Shown here: positions 36,287 through 45,348 of the stretch, piece by piece
How positions within the stretch are numbered: the stretch's first letter is position 1
Layout: each line of letters starts with the position of its first letter
Assembly (NCBI GenBank): GCA_030682835.1
Contig: JAUXNG010000081.1
Span: 46,502 to 110,501, forward strand
Length of the DNA: 64,000 nt
Direction: 5' to 3'
DNA from: Hydrogenophaga sp.
Lineage (GTDB): Bacteria; Pseudomonadota; Gammaproteobacteria; Burkholderiales; Burkholderiaceae_C
Program-made: the position numbers and the translations under genes
The notes under the pieces: model-generated
Seen by the model: the letters and a program-made list of their open reading frames with translations, nothing else
The model's database searches: none
Told to the model about the DNA's origin: nothing

Positions 36287-37156
36287 ATGTGCCTGATCGC
36301 TTTTGCCATTGACGCCGACGCTGCCTGCCCGCTGCTGATCGCGAGCAACCGCGACGAATTTCTGGACCGGCCCACGGCGCCCCTGCACCGCTGGGCACTG
36401 CCTGGCGGTGAGCAGGTGGTGGCCGGGCGCGATCTGCGCGACGGGGGAACCTGGCTGGGCGTGAGCGCCAGCGGTCGGGTGGCCATGCTCACCAATGTGC
36501 GTGATGCCCAGCCCGGCCCCGGTCGCCGCAGCCGGGGTGAGTTGCCCACCCGCTGGCTGCAGGGCGATCTGGAGTGGCCCGCGATGGTCGAGACACTCGA
36601 CCCGGCCGACTACGGCGGCTTCAACCTGGTCATCGGCGATGTGCGCACGCGCCTGTGGGCCTGGGTGGGCAACCGAGATCCCGAGTACCCGCACCAGGCG
36701 GCCCGACCGCAGCTGCACACCCGACGCCTCGCGCCGGGGGTGTACGGTCTGTCCAACGCCTCGCTCGACACGCCGTGGCCCAAAACCGTGCAACTCCGGC
36801 AGGCCGTGCAGGACGCGTTGCTGCCGGCCGCCCGGCGCGACGATGCCAGAACCTGGCTCAAGCCGCTGAGCCGTGCGCTGGGCAGCGGGGAACCCGTGGC
36901 CGAGCAAGACATGCCCAGCACCGGCGCGCCGCGGGAGCTGGAACGCTCTCTGTCCAGTGCCTTCGTGCGCATGCCTGAGCGGGGCTATGGCACCCGCAGC
37001 AGCCTGGTGTTGAGGGCCACAGCCCCTGTGGATGGGCTTGCCGGGGGTGCGGCTTCCGAGGCTTCCTGGTCTGTGGACGTGCACGAGTGGACGCACACCC
37101 CAGCGGTTACCGACTGGTCGCTCGGCGCCGCTCGCAGCGAAACCCTGCGGTGGTGA
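36287..37156 (+). CDS. NRDE family protein (TANGO2-like)
   Basis: A 289-residue protein of the NRDE/TANGO2 family, named for a motif seen here as SNRDEF near residue 20, after the typical N-terminus MCLIAFA with Cys2. Fold is Ntn-hydrolase-like; eukaryotic TANGO2 has been linked to haem or lipid handling, but the bacterial role is unsettled. Other landmarks are GGTWLGVS and the TNVRD loop. It is likely co-transcribed with ygfZ and converges on the glycosyltransferase gene. Confidence 0.85.
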   Translation: MCLIAFAIDADAACPLLIASNRDEFLDRPTAPLHRWALPGGEQVVAGRDLRDGGTWLGVSASGRVAMLTNVRDAQPGPGRRSRGELPTRWLQGDLEWPAMVETLDPADYGGFNLVIGDVRTRLWAWVGNRDPEYPHQAARPQLHTRRLAPGVYGLSNASLDTPWPKTVQLRQAVQDALLPAARRDDARTWLKPLSRALGSGEPVAEQDMPSTGAPRELERSLSSAFVRMPERGYGTRSSLVLRATAPVDGLAGGAASEASWSVDVHEWTHTPAVTDWSLGAARSETLRW

Positions 37157-37198
37157 GGCCCCCGCGCCTCAGGGGCTGAACGAGAGAATCTCTGCCTC

Positions 37199-39457
37199 TC
37201 AGTTGAGCTGGGGCCAGAGCGCCGGGGGAATCAGGCGCAGCGTGGCCTCGCGCTGCCCGGCGGGCGTGGCCGCCAGCGCCGTGTGGAAGTGCTCCATCGC
37301 GCGAGCCGTGTCGCCTTTGCCGAGCCAGGCGTTGCCCAGTTTGGCCTGGCCGTCCACCAGTTGTTCGGGCCAGCCCTTATTGCGCAGTTCGATCGCCCGT
37401 ATGGCCAGGTCCCAGTCCTGGGCGCGCATGGCCAGCACAAAGGCTGTGTTGACCATGTCGTAGTCATATAAGCCTGCCATCACGTCCTGACGTGCGAGAT
37501 CCAGAGCCCGCGGTTCCTGGCCGGTGCGGCTGAGCAAAATCACCTCCAGCGATCGCACCGACGGCGCCATGGGCTGCAGCAGCTTGGCCCGCTCCAGCAT
37601 GGCGAAGGCCTTGTCCGGCTCGCCCATCTGCGCGTAGCCGCGCGCCACATTGCTCATGATGGCCGTGACATACGGGCGTGAACCCAGCACCGATTCCCAG
37701 ATCCACACGGCGTTGGTCCAGTCGCCCCATTTCGCCAGCTCGTCGGCAACCATGGGCGTGATCTTGCGGTAATGGGGGTTGATGTCGATTCCCTCGCGGA
37801 TCAGTCGCAGCATCTCTTCTCGCGGTTTGATCCATTTGGGGTTCTGGTAGTCACCCGAGGCGCTCACCGACAGCGCAATCTTGGTGGCACGCACGATCAG
37901 GGCCTCGCTGGCCGCCGCCTGCTGGGTGATGAAGCTGGCCAGCGCCAGGCAAGCCACCGTCGCCACCGTGGCGGCCTGCGAAAAGGCCGGTTTCCACCGC
38001 AGGCGCAGGGCGTTCGTCCAGCCACCCTGGGCCAGCCGCGCATCGGAGGCCGCCAGCACCGCCAGCGCAAGCGCAAACAGTGCACCCGTGCTGGCCATGC
38101 GCCAAGGGAAACCGGCGTTGCTCACGATCAGGAAAGCCATCAGCACCGCCAGTGTGCTGGCGCGCAGCAGCCCCTCGGTCTGCGCGTCCGGGCCTTTGAG
38201 TGTCCAGGTGCGCCAGGCGGCGCGGGCCAGGTAGGCCAGCAGCGCGAGCAGGAACACCCAGCCCGCCACCCCGTACTCGGCCAGCAGTTGCAGCACCTCG
38301 TTGTGCACGTAATAGTCGGTTTCCAGCTGGGAGCCCGCCTCCTGGTACAGCGGAATGTCCACTTCCCAGGCGCCCGCGCCCACGCCCGACAATGGCCGCT
38401 GGCCGATCATGCGGCCGGTGGCGCGCCACATGATCCAGCGAATGGAGAACGAGCGTTCGGTGTATTCCTCGGTCTGGGTCATGGAGCGGGCGCGGGCAAA
38501 GCCACGCTCCAGCGCGTTCAGGCCACGCCCTTCGACGCGGTTTTCTTCGATCAGCTTGGGGTTTCCGGTGCCGACCAGGCCCAGCCCGAGCACGGTCGCC
38601 ACCAGCAGTCCACCGGCCAGGATGCGGCGCCCGGCGTCCCACTGGCCCAGCGACGTGCTGCCGCGGTAGCGCCACAGGATCACCGGCACCACGAATGACA
38701 GCGCCAGCAGCGCGAGCAGGGCCGAACGCGTGCCCGTCATGAACAGGGCCACCAGGTTGAAGCCGATGGAAAAGGCGAGCAGCGCAACGGTGGCGCTGTT
38801 GCGCGCACGCACCAGCAGGTAAACGGAAAACGGCAGCGTGCAGACCACGAACTCGGCGAAGAAGTTGCGGTTGACGAAAGTCGACGCCGGGTTCGGGCCC
38901 TGCGGGAAAAAGCTGAAATCCACCCAGAACTGCAAGGCCACCCACAGTGCGGCCACGCACGCGCCCATGTGGATGCCCCACGCCAGCAGCGGCACGCGCT
39001 CGCGGTCCAGCGTGTTCAGGCCCAGCCAGAGCAGCAGCGCAAAGATGAACCAGCGGATGGCTTCCACACCCGCCAGGTAGGTGTGGGACCAGGCCATGCT
39101 TCCCAGTGCGTAGGCCATCAGCAGCAGGGGCAGCCACACCAGGGCGTGCCAGCGCAGTGCGGCGGTGCGGTTGCGCTGGTTCCAGAAAAAGAACAGAGCG
39201 GCGCCGAGGGCCGCAAACGACACCACGATGGACTTGAGCGTGTCCTGCAGCATCAGCTCGTGCGGCACACCCAGCGCGGGCGCCAGGAACATCATGAGGG
39301 CGAGGATGGCCACCGTCCAGTCACCGCTTTTCACCTCTTCCGGCAGCGAGGGCGCCATGGCCGGGGCAGCGGCAGGAGCCGCCATTGGGGTGGGGATCGC
39401 ACGGGGCGCCGACCCGACGCCCGGCGCAAGGGGGACGGTGCGTTTTTTCTTGGCCAT
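37199..39457 (-). CDS. O-antigen ligase (Wzy_C) family membrane protein with C-terminal TPR region
   Basis: A 752-residue protein. After a basic, Pro/Ala-rich cytoplasmic N-terminus (1-45) come about twelve transmembrane helices (about 48-530) of the Wzy/WaaL/PglL superfamily, with the large periplasmic loop carrying His385 in YYVHNEVLQLLAEYG, the residue conserved in O-antigen and protein O-glycan ligases. Residues about 560-740 look like TPR helices (WESVLGSRP, ARGYAQMGEPDKAFAMLERA). No sugar-biosynthesis genes are nearby, so protein O-glycosylation is as plausible as LPS ligation. It starts 135 bp after the next operon's end. Confidence 0.82.
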   Translation of the reverse strand: MAKKKRTVPLAPGVGSAPRAIPTPMAAPAAAPAMAPSLPEEVKSGDWTVAILALMMFLAPALGVPHELMLQDTLKSIVVSFAALGAALFFFWNQRNRTAALRWHALVWLPLLLMAYALGSMAWSHTYLAGVEAIRWFIFALLLWLGLNTLDRERVPLLAWGIHMGACVAALWVALQFWVDFSFFPQGPNPASTFVNRNFFAEFVVCTLPFSVYLLVRARNSATVALLAFSIGFNLVALFMTGTRSALLALLALSFVVPVILWRYRGSTSLGQWDAGRRILAGGLLVATVLGLGLVGTGNPKLIEENRVEGRGLNALERGFARARSMTQTEEYTERSFSIRWIMWRATGRMIGQRPLSGVGAGAWEVDIPLYQEAGSQLETDYYVHNEVLQLLAEYGVAGWVFLLALLAYLARAAWRTWTLKGPDAQTEGLLRASTLAVLMAFLIVSNAGFPWRMASTGALFALALAVLAASDARLAQGGWTNALRLRWKPAFSQAATVATVACLALASFITQQAAASEALIVRATKIALSVSASGDYQNPKWIKPREEMLRLIREGIDINPHYRKITPMVADELAKWGDWTNAVWIWESVLGSRPYVTAIMSNVARGYAQMGEPDKAFAMLERAKLLQPMAPSVRSLEVILLSRTGQEPRALDLARQDVMAGLYDYDMVNTAFVLAMRAQDWDLAIRAIELRNKGWPEQLVDGQAKLGNAWLGKGDTARAMEHFHTALAATPAGQREATLRLIPPALWPQLN

Positions 39458-39592
39458 GGGATGTGTTGAATGGGGAGCCGGCGCGCGAACGCAGCCGCAG
39501 GGGCCTGACCGCTCGGGTCAGTACCAAAGCTCGCTATTGTCGCCGCAGCCGTGGCCTTCGCCGGGGGCGCGACCGCTACCCGGCCGGGGGAA

Positions 39593-40459
39593 TCAGAGTT
39601 CCGTGAACATCTCCACGTGTTCGATGCCGGCCTCTTCAAACGGCTCGCCCCGCGGCTGAAAGCCCAGGCGCGTGTAAAAGCCCACGGCGCTGCGCTGGGC
39701 GTGCAGCACCACCTCGCGGTCGCCGCGCTCGCGGGCTGCGCGCATCAGCGCGTGCAGCACATCGCGCCCCAGGTGGCCGCCACGCAGCACGCGGTTGACC
39801 GCCATGCGCCCGATCTTGGCCACGCCTGCTTTGGCCGGCAGCAGGCGCCCGGTGGCCACCGCCTGGCCGAGCCGGTTGTAGGCCACCGCGTGCACGGCGT
39901 TGGCGTCGGCGTCGTCCCACTCCAGCTCCTTGGGTATGCGCTGCTCTTCCACGAACACGGCCGTGCGAAGGCCGCGTGCGTCTGGGCCGAGCGTGGCCCA
40001 GTCGCCCACGCGCAGCTCGGTCATGCCCTGCCCGGTCTCGAATCCGGTGAGGATCTCGCGCAAGCGGGGCGGCACCGGGCGCGAGGTCTGGGTGGCGGGG
40101 TCGGCGAACACGTAGACGATCTCGCCGCTAATCAGGTGCTCGTCGCCCCGGAAGATGGCGCCGGTGAAGGTCATGGACGATGTTCCGATGCGGCCGCACT
40201 TCATGGCCACCTCAATCTGGTCATCCACGCGGGCCGAGGCGTGAAACTCCACGGTTGCCTTCACCACGTACAGGTCGCCTTCCAGCTCGTGCATGGCCGC
40301 TTCATAAGGCAGCGCCAGCGCCCGCCAGTAGTCGGCTATTGCCGTGTCGAAGTACATGAGGTAGTGGGCGTTGAACACGATTTTCTGCATGTCCACCTCG
40401 GCCCAGCGCACGCGCAGGCGGTGGAAGAAGCGGAAGTCGGAACGTTTCAGGGTGCTCAT
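39593..40459 (-). CDS. Fusion protein: YbgC/FadM-type thioesterase plus GNAT acetyltransferase
   Basis: A 288-residue two-domain protein. Residues about 10-138 are a hot-dog acyl-CoA thioesterase of the YbgC/FadM class with catalytic Asp23 in AEVDMQKIVFNAHYLMYF. Residues about 145-288 are a GNAT N-acetyltransferase of the ElaA type (VFVEEQRIPKELEWDD, then the acetyl-CoA loop LRGGHLGRDVL and the C-terminal GFYTRLGF). One domain hydrolyses and the other uses acyl-CoA, an unusual pairing. The start at 40459 overlaps the esterase stop upstream (ATGA). Confidence 0.85.
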   Translation of the reverse strand: MSTLKRSDFRFFHRLRVRWAEVDMQKIVFNAHYLMYFDTAIADYWRALALPYEAAMHELEGDLYVVKATVEFHASARVDDQIEVAMKCGRIGTSSMTFTGAIFRGDEHLISGEIVYVFADPATQTSRPVPPRLREILTGFETGQGMTELRVGDWATLGPDARGLRTAVFVEEQRIPKELEWDDADANAVHAVAYNRLGQAVATGRLLPAKAGVAKIGRMAVNRVLRGGHLGRDVLHALMRAARERGDREVVLHAQRSAVGFYTRLGFQPRGEPFEEAGIEHVEMFTEL

Positions 40460-41442
40460 GCGGTGATTCCAAATGCGTGTCGAAGGGCTCGCGCGGCATC
40501 CGCGTGGGCGGTGAGCGCCTGCGGAATGGCCCGGCCGAAATTGATGAAACCGTGCACGACGCCGGCGTAGATCTCCAGGTCCACCGCCACCCCGGCCATG
40601 CGCAGGCGGTCGGCGTAGAGCACGCCCTCGTCGGTCAGCGGGTCGCATTCTGCCAGCCCGACCCAGGCTGGCGCCACGCCGTCGAGTTCGCGCACCTGGC
40701 CGTGTTCGTCCACGCCGTCCAGCGGTGCAAAGCGCCAGTCGTCCCGGTCGGCCGCGCTGCGCAGGTAGTGGTTAAAGAAATAGGTGATGTGCGGCTCCTC
40801 CAGCAGGAAACCCTTGGCGAATGTGTGGTGCGAAGGCGTGTCCTGGTGGCCGGCGCAGCCGGGGTAGAACAGCATCTGCAGCGCCAGCGGCCAGCCCGCA
40901 TCGCGCGCCGCAACGGCGGTGACCGCCGCCAGTGTGCCGCCCGCGCTGTCGCCCCCCACGGCGATGCGCGAACCGTCCAGCCGCAGCGTGGCGGATTGAG
41001 AGCGCAGCCAGGCCAGGCTGTCCCACGCGTCGTGTACGGCGGTGGGGAATTTCCAGTCCGGCGCCAGCCGGTAATCCACCGAAATCACGGCGCATCGCGC
41101 CAGGTGGGCCAGGTGGCGGCACAGGGGCTCGTGGCTGGCCACACTGCCCACGGTGAAGCCGCCGCCGTGGAAATACAGCAGAACCGACAGCGGGTCTTCG
41201 GTGGCCGGCGCGAAAAGCCTGGCGGGCAGCATGTGGCCATCCCGCGCCGGAATGCGCAGCTCCTGCACGCGGGCCAGCTTGTGGGCCGGGATGTCGAGCA
41301 CCCCGGCACCGGCTTCATAGGTCAGCCTCGCCTGAGCCGGTGACAGCGCGTGCAGCGGCATGTGGCCGGCTCGGGCGATGCGGTCGAGCACGCCGCGCAT
41401 CACGGGCGTGAGCAGGCTGCGGGGATTGGGGTGGTGGCTCAT
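40456..41442 (-). CDS. Alpha/beta-hydrolase, hormone-sensitive-lipase type esterase
   Basis: A 328-residue carboxylesterase of family IV. The oxyanion HGGG lies in YFHGGGFTVGS, the nucleophile elbow is GDSAGG, and the catalytic Asp and His are in ECDPLTDEG and VVHGFINFGR. Substrates are typically short acyl esters. It is translationally coupled to the thioesterase-GNAT fusion. It is divergent from the iron-dependent alcohol dehydrogenase gene. No signal peptide is seen, so it acts in the cytoplasm. Confidence 0.88.
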   Translation of the reverse strand: MSHHPNPRSLLTPVMRGVLDRIARAGHMPLHALSPAQARLTYEAGAGVLDIPAHKLARVQELRIPARDGHMLPARLFAPATEDPLSVLLYFHGGGFTVGSVASHEPLCRHLAHLARCAVISVDYRLAPDWKFPTAVHDAWDSLAWLRSQSATLRLDGSRIAVGGDSAGGTLAAVTAVAARDAGWPLALQMLFYPGCAGHQDTPSHHTFAKGFLLEEPHITYFFNHYLRSAADRDDWRFAPLDGVDEHGQVRELDGVAPAWVGLAECDPLTDEGVLYADRLRMAGVAVDLEIYAGVVHGFINFGRAIPQALTAHADAARALRHAFGITA

Positions 41443-41480
41443 GGTCTGTCTTGTGGGCGACCGGTGCCGTCGGCGGCACG

Positions 41481-41509
41481 TTGGCGCAGCGGCGGGTCGG
41501 TCGTATAGT
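41481..41509 (+). promoter_or_regulatory. Predicted sigma70 promoter of the Fe-ADH gene
   Basis: TTGGCG (41481-41486) and TATAGT (41504-41509) lie 17 bp apart, a good promoter 51 bp ahead of the ATG at 41560. The divergent esterase gene starts at 41442. Confidence 0.55.
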
Positions 41510-41559
41510 TTTTGCTCAGCGTTTTCGTTCAGCGCCCGCCACCATAACCCGAGACATCC

Positions 41560-42696
41560 ATGGCCCAGATCCTTTACGTGACAAACATCCTGATCGACTT
41601 CGGCGCCCTGTCGCAGCTGAAGGCCGAATGTGAGCGCGCCGGCATCAGCCGCCCGCTGGTGGTGACCGACGCGGGCGTGAAAGCCGCGGGCCTGCTCGAC
41701 AAGACACTGGGCGCCCTGCACGGCCTGGATGCCGCGGTCTATGACCAGACGCCATCGAACCCCACCGAAGCCGCTGTGCGCGCCGCGGTGGCGATTTACA
41801 AGGCGCAAGGCTGTGACGGGCTGGTGGCCCTGGGGGGCGGCAGCGCCATCGACTGCGCCAAGGGCGTGGCCATTGCGGCCGCGCACGAAGGCCCGCTCAA
41901 GACCTACGCCACCATTGAGGGCGGGTCACCGAAAATCACTACCGCCGTACCACCGCTCATTGCCGTTCCCACCACGGCCGGCACCGGCAGCGAAGTGGCG
42001 CGCGGCGCCATCCTCATCGTGGACGACGGGCGCAAGCTGGGCTTTCACAGCTGGCACCTGGTCCCCAAAACCGCTTTGCTCGACCCCGAACTGACGCTGG
42101 GCCTGCCCCCCATGTTGACCGCCGCCACCGGCATGGACGCCATTGCCCACTGCATGGAAACCTTCATGTCGGCAACCTTCAACCCGCCGGCAGACGGCAT
42201 CGCGCTGGACGGCCTGGAGCGCGGATGGGCGCACATCGAGCGCGCAACGAAAGACGGCCAGGACCGCGAAGCCCGCCTGAACATGATGAGCGCCAGCATG
42301 CAGGGTGCCATGGCCTTCCAGAAAGGCCTGGGCTGCGTGCACAGCCTGAGCCACAGCTTGGGCGGGGTCGACCCGCGCCTGCACCACGGCACGCTGAACG
42401 CCCTCTTCCTGCCCGCCGTGATCCGCTTCAACGCAGCCGCCGAGTCCATGCAGAAAGACCGGCGCCTGCAGCGCATGGCCCACGCCATGGGCCTGGGCAG
42501 CGAAGGCGATGTGGCCGAAGCCGTGCGCGAGATGAGCGCACGGCTCGGCCTGCCCACCGGCCTGGCGGCGCTCGGCGTGACGCCCGCCCTGTTCGACCGT
42601 GTGATCGCCGGCGCCATGGCCGACCACTGCCACAAGACCAACCCGCGGCTGGCGACGGAAGACGACTACCGGGCGATGCTTGAAGCGGCCATGTGA
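41560..42696 (+). CDS. Iron-containing (group III) alcohol dehydrogenase
   Basis: A 378-residue Fe-ADH family oxidoreductase. The N-terminal nucleotide-binding half has GGGSAIDCAK, and PTTAGTGSEV is the family signature; metal ligands are Asp and His in TGMDAIAHCMETF plus His in CVHSLSHSLG and LHHG. Such enzymes oxidise or reduce small alcohols and aldehydes with NAD(P). GAGA upstream of the ATG serves as a weak Shine-Dalgarno and a promoter is predicted. The substrate cannot be predicted. A DUF3072 gene follows after 111 bp. Confidence 0.9.
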   Translation: MAQILYVTNILIDFGALSQLKAECERAGISRPLVVTDAGVKAAGLLDKTLGALHGLDAAVYDQTPSNPTEAAVRAAVAIYKAQGCDGLVALGGGSAIDCAKGVAIAAAHEGPLKTYATIEGGSPKITTAVPPLIAVPTTAGTGSEVARGAILIVDDGRKLGFHSWHLVPKTALLDPELTLGLPPMLTAATGMDAIAHCMETFMSATFNPPADGIALDGLERGWAHIERATKDGQDREARLNMMSASMQGAMAFQKGLGCVHSLSHSLGGVDPRLHHGTLNALFLPAVIRFNAAAESMQKDRRLQRMAHAMGLGSEGDVAEAVREMSARLGLPTGLAALGVTPALFDRVIAGAMADHCHKTNPRLATEDDYRAMLEAAM

Positions 42697-42807
42697 GCGC
42701 GATGAGTCCGCCGGGCGACGCCCTTGAAGCCTCACCTGCGGATGGCATCACCGGCCAAGGACTGGCACATGGATTGCCACGTGTGTCTCCATTCAAGGAG
42801 ACGCAGC

Positions 42808-43179
42808 ATGACGGACAGGCACACGCAGCAGCAGGCACCCAACAGCAACATGGAAAAAGACCCGGCGGACTGGGTGACCGGGGACGAGCCCATGACCGGC
42901 GCACAGCGCTCGTACCTGAAAACACTCAGCGAGGAAGCGCACGTGCCGTTCAACGATGGTCTGACCAAGACCGAAGCATCGCGCCGCATCGATGAGTTGC
43001 AGGCCCAGACGGGACGGGGTCAGCCAAACAGCACGCCCGCCGAAAGCCGCGCGGAGGAGCCGGAAGGCCCGCTGGAATCACTCGGCCGGGCCATATCGGA
43101 AACGGTGCTGGGCTCTGATGCCTCAGTACCTGCCGGCGAAACCCGGCCTGAGACGCCGGGGCGTCGCGCCCCGAACTGA
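42808..43179 (+). CDS. DUF3072 domain-containing protein
   Basis: A 123-residue hydrophilic protein. Residues about 22-72 match DUF3072 (PMTGAQRSYLKTLSEEA, LTKTEASRRIDELQ), resembling a small SAP-like helical module; flanks are polar and probably disordered, with many Pro, Glu and Ser. AAGGAGACG lies ahead of the ATG at 42808; a frame opening at 42724 lacks a site. Function unknown. It converges on trhO with a 29-bp gap. Confidence 0.75.
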   Translation: MTDRHTQQQAPNSNMEKDPADWVTGDEPMTGAQRSYLKTLSEEAHVPFNDGLTKTEASRRIDELQAQTGRGQPNSTPAESRAEEPEGPLESLGRAISETVLGSDASVPAGETRPETPGRRAPN

Positions 43180-43208
43180 CGTCGCCGGCCGTCAGGCCCG
43201 CGATGGAC

Positions 43209-44171
43209 TCAAGGCCCCGGCAAAGGCAGCCGGGCCCCCACGTGCACCTCGCCGCGTGCCTCCGCGAGTTCCACCTGGCGCTGGCGCTCTGCCAGCCGGG
43301 CTTTCTCTTCGGGGGTGCGATGGTCGTGGCAATGCGGGCAGCTGACGCCTTTCACGTACAGAGATGAGGCCTTGTCGGCGTCGCCCAAGGGCCAGCGGCA
43401 TGAGCGGCACAATTCGTAGGGACCGGGCTGCAGGCCATGGCCCACGCTCACGCGCTCATCGAACACGAAGCACTCGCCTTCCCAGGTGCTCTCTTCGGGC
43501 GCCACTTCTTCCAGGTACTTCAGGATGCCGCCTTCGAGGTGGTAAACCTCGTCAAACCCGCGCATTTTCATCAGCGCGGTCGATTTTTCGCAGCGGATGC
43601 CACCGGTGCAGAACATGGCCACTTTGGGCTTATTGCCGTCCTGCAGTGCGGGCTGGGCGTCCAGCCAGGCGGGCAGTTCGGTGAAGGTCTTGATGTCGGG
43701 GTTGATGGCGCCCTTGAAGGTACCAATGGCCACCTCGTAGTCGTTGCGGGTGTCGATCACGACCACGCTCGGGTCGGCCAGCAGAGCGTTCCAGTCCTGC
43801 GGCTTCACGTAATGGCCCACGGTCTTGTTGGGGTCAAGGCCCGGCACCTGCAGGGTGACGATTTCCTTCTTCAGCCGCACCTTCATGCGCAGAAACGGTG
43901 GCTTGTCGCTCCACGACTCCTTGTGCTGCAGCGTGACCAGGCGCGGGTCGGCCCGCAGGTGGGCGAGCACCGCCCGCACCCCGGTCTCGGGCCCGGCGAT
44001 GGTGCCGTTAATGCCTTCGCGCGCCAGCAGCAGCGTGCCCTTGACGTGGTGGGTCTCGCAGCAAGCCAGCAGCGGCTCGCGCAGGGCCAGGTGGTCAGGC
44101 AGATCAACAAACTTGTAGAGCGCAGCGGTCAGGTAGGGGCCGGTGGCGGGCGTCGGAGTCTCGGGGTGCAT
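43209..44171 (-). CDS. trhO: tRNA uridine(34) hydroxylase TrhO (rhodanese family)
   Basis: TrhO (YceA) hydroxylates U34 of certain tRNAs using oxygen, in parallel with the TrhP pathway. The 320-residue protein has an N-terminal ferredoxin-like domain, a rhodanese domain ([14 protein letters not shown]) with active Cys188 in [11 protein letters not shown], and a C-terminal zinc-like Cys cluster ([16 protein letters not shown]). Length fits. The start [11 protein letters not shown] at 44171 is accepted. It follows the patatin gene by 27 bp in the same direction. Confidence 0.92.
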   Translation of the reverse strand: MHPETPTPATGPYLTAALYKFVDLPDHLALREPLLACCETHHVKGTLLLAREGINGTIAGPETGVRAVLAHLRADPRLVTLQHKESWSDKPPFLRMKVRLKKEIVTLQVPGLDPNKTVGHYVKPQDWNALLADPSVVVIDTRNDYEVAIGTFKGAINPDIKTFTELPAWLDAQPALQDGNKPKVAMFCTGGIRCEKSTALMKMRGFDEVYHLEGGILKYLEEVAPEESTWEGECFVFDERVSVGHGLQPGPYELCRSCRWPLGDADKASSLYVKGVSCPHCHDHRTPEEKARLAERQRQVELAEARGEVHVGARLPLPGP

Positions 44172-44198
44172 GCCCGGATTATCCCCCGGCGGTGCGGG

Positions 44199-45320
44199 TC
44201 ACAGCGGTTCGATGCGGGCCAGGTCGGGCCGCTCCAGCCATTCTCCGAACTCGTCGGCCAGCTGCTGCGCGGCGGCGGTGGCGGCGTTCCACGCCTTCAT
44301 GCGGCCAGCCAGGTCGGCCCCGTAGCGGGTGAAGTCCTGTCGGTCGGGCAGCTTGCCGTTTGGCAGCCGGGCCACCCAGGCCGGGTCGGGCGCGAGCAGC
44401 AGCATGTGGTCCAGCGCCGGACTGGCGCCGTGCCGGCGCCGCCAGGCCTTGTCGAGCCAGCCGGGCACCACGGCCTGCTGGAAGTGTGGGTACAGCACGA
44501 TGGGCGCCCCCGCGGGTGGCCGGTAGCGCAGGTGCAGGTGGTAGTCGGTGATGCCGCCGTCCCAGTAGGCGCCGGGCGGCGCACCGGCGATGTCGTGCAC
44601 CGGGCGCAGCACGAACGGGATGGAGCAGCTGGCCTGCAGCGCGTCCATGAAGTTGTATTCGCCCAGCACCACCTGGCGCGAGCGGAAGTCGTCGGTGTCG
44701 AACGGCAGCGCCACCGCGTGTTCAGCGGCGTTTGCCTGTGGCGAAGAAAACACCACGCGTTCCAGCCACGCACCCAGGGCCTCGCGGTTCACCGCGTTGG
44801 CAAAGAAGGCGCTTGCATAGCCCACCGGGGTGCGCCAGCTGCCGTCGCGCCCCAGCACGTGGCGCCCGCGCGACGTGACCACGTGCAGGCGGTAGCGCGG
44901 GTGCTGCAGCACTTCGGTGAGGCGCCCGCCGTAGAAGCGGCGCAGGTTCTGCCCGAAGGTCTCGCTGACCTGGTCGGCCGTGGGCCGTTTCTGGCCGGGT
45001 GGCAGCTCGTAGTGCTGGGCTATGTAGTCGCGCTCCAGCCGCTCAAACCCGGCCACGGCCTGGTCCAGGCAGGCCGTGGCCATGCGCCACGCCCCGATGG
45101 ACGCGCCCACCAGGTGCACCGGCTGCGCGCTGCGGGGCAGCCACTGGCCGAACAGAAAGCGGTCGAGCGGGCCGAGGATGAGGCCCTTGGGGCCGCCGGC
45201 AGCGGCGGGCACCACGCCCACGTCTTGCGGGCGCAGGCCGTGCTGCTCGATGTGGCGGCGGGCAGCCGGGCCGGCGTAAAGACGGAGTGCGGAAGGAAGT
45301 TCTGGGCGGGGTGCTGTCAT
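44199..45320 (-). CDS. Patatin-like phospholipase family protein
   Basis: A 373-residue patatin-fold protein. The catalytic Ser is in GASIGAW near residue 74, and the dyad Asp in YWDGGITD near 254; the glycine-rich oxyanion segment is AAGGPKG near 43. Patatins cleave acyl chains from phospholipids or other lipids. No signal peptide or membrane helix is visible, so it is probably cytoplasmic. It lies between the HDOD gene pair and trhO. Confidence 0.88.
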   Translation of the reverse strand: MTAPRPELPSALRLYAGPAARRHIEQHGLRPQDVGVVPAAAGGPKGLILGPLDRFLFGQWLPRSAQPVHLVGASIGAWRMATACLDQAVAGFERLERDYIAQHYELPPGQKRPTADQVSETFGQNLRRFYGGRLTEVLQHPRYRLHVVTSRGRHVLGRDGSWRTPVGYASAFFANAVNREALGAWLERVVFSSPQANAAEHAVALPFDTDDFRSRQVVLGEYNFMDALQASCSIPFVLRPVHDIAGAPPGAYWDGGITDYHLHLRYRPPAGAPIVLYPHFQQAVVPGWLDKAWRRRHGASPALDHMLLLAPDPAWVARLPNGKLPDRQDFTRYGADLAGRMKAWNAATAAAQQLADEFGEWLERPDLARIEPL

Positions 45321-45348
45321 CAGGCTGCGATTGTGTCGCAGCCCTGCT

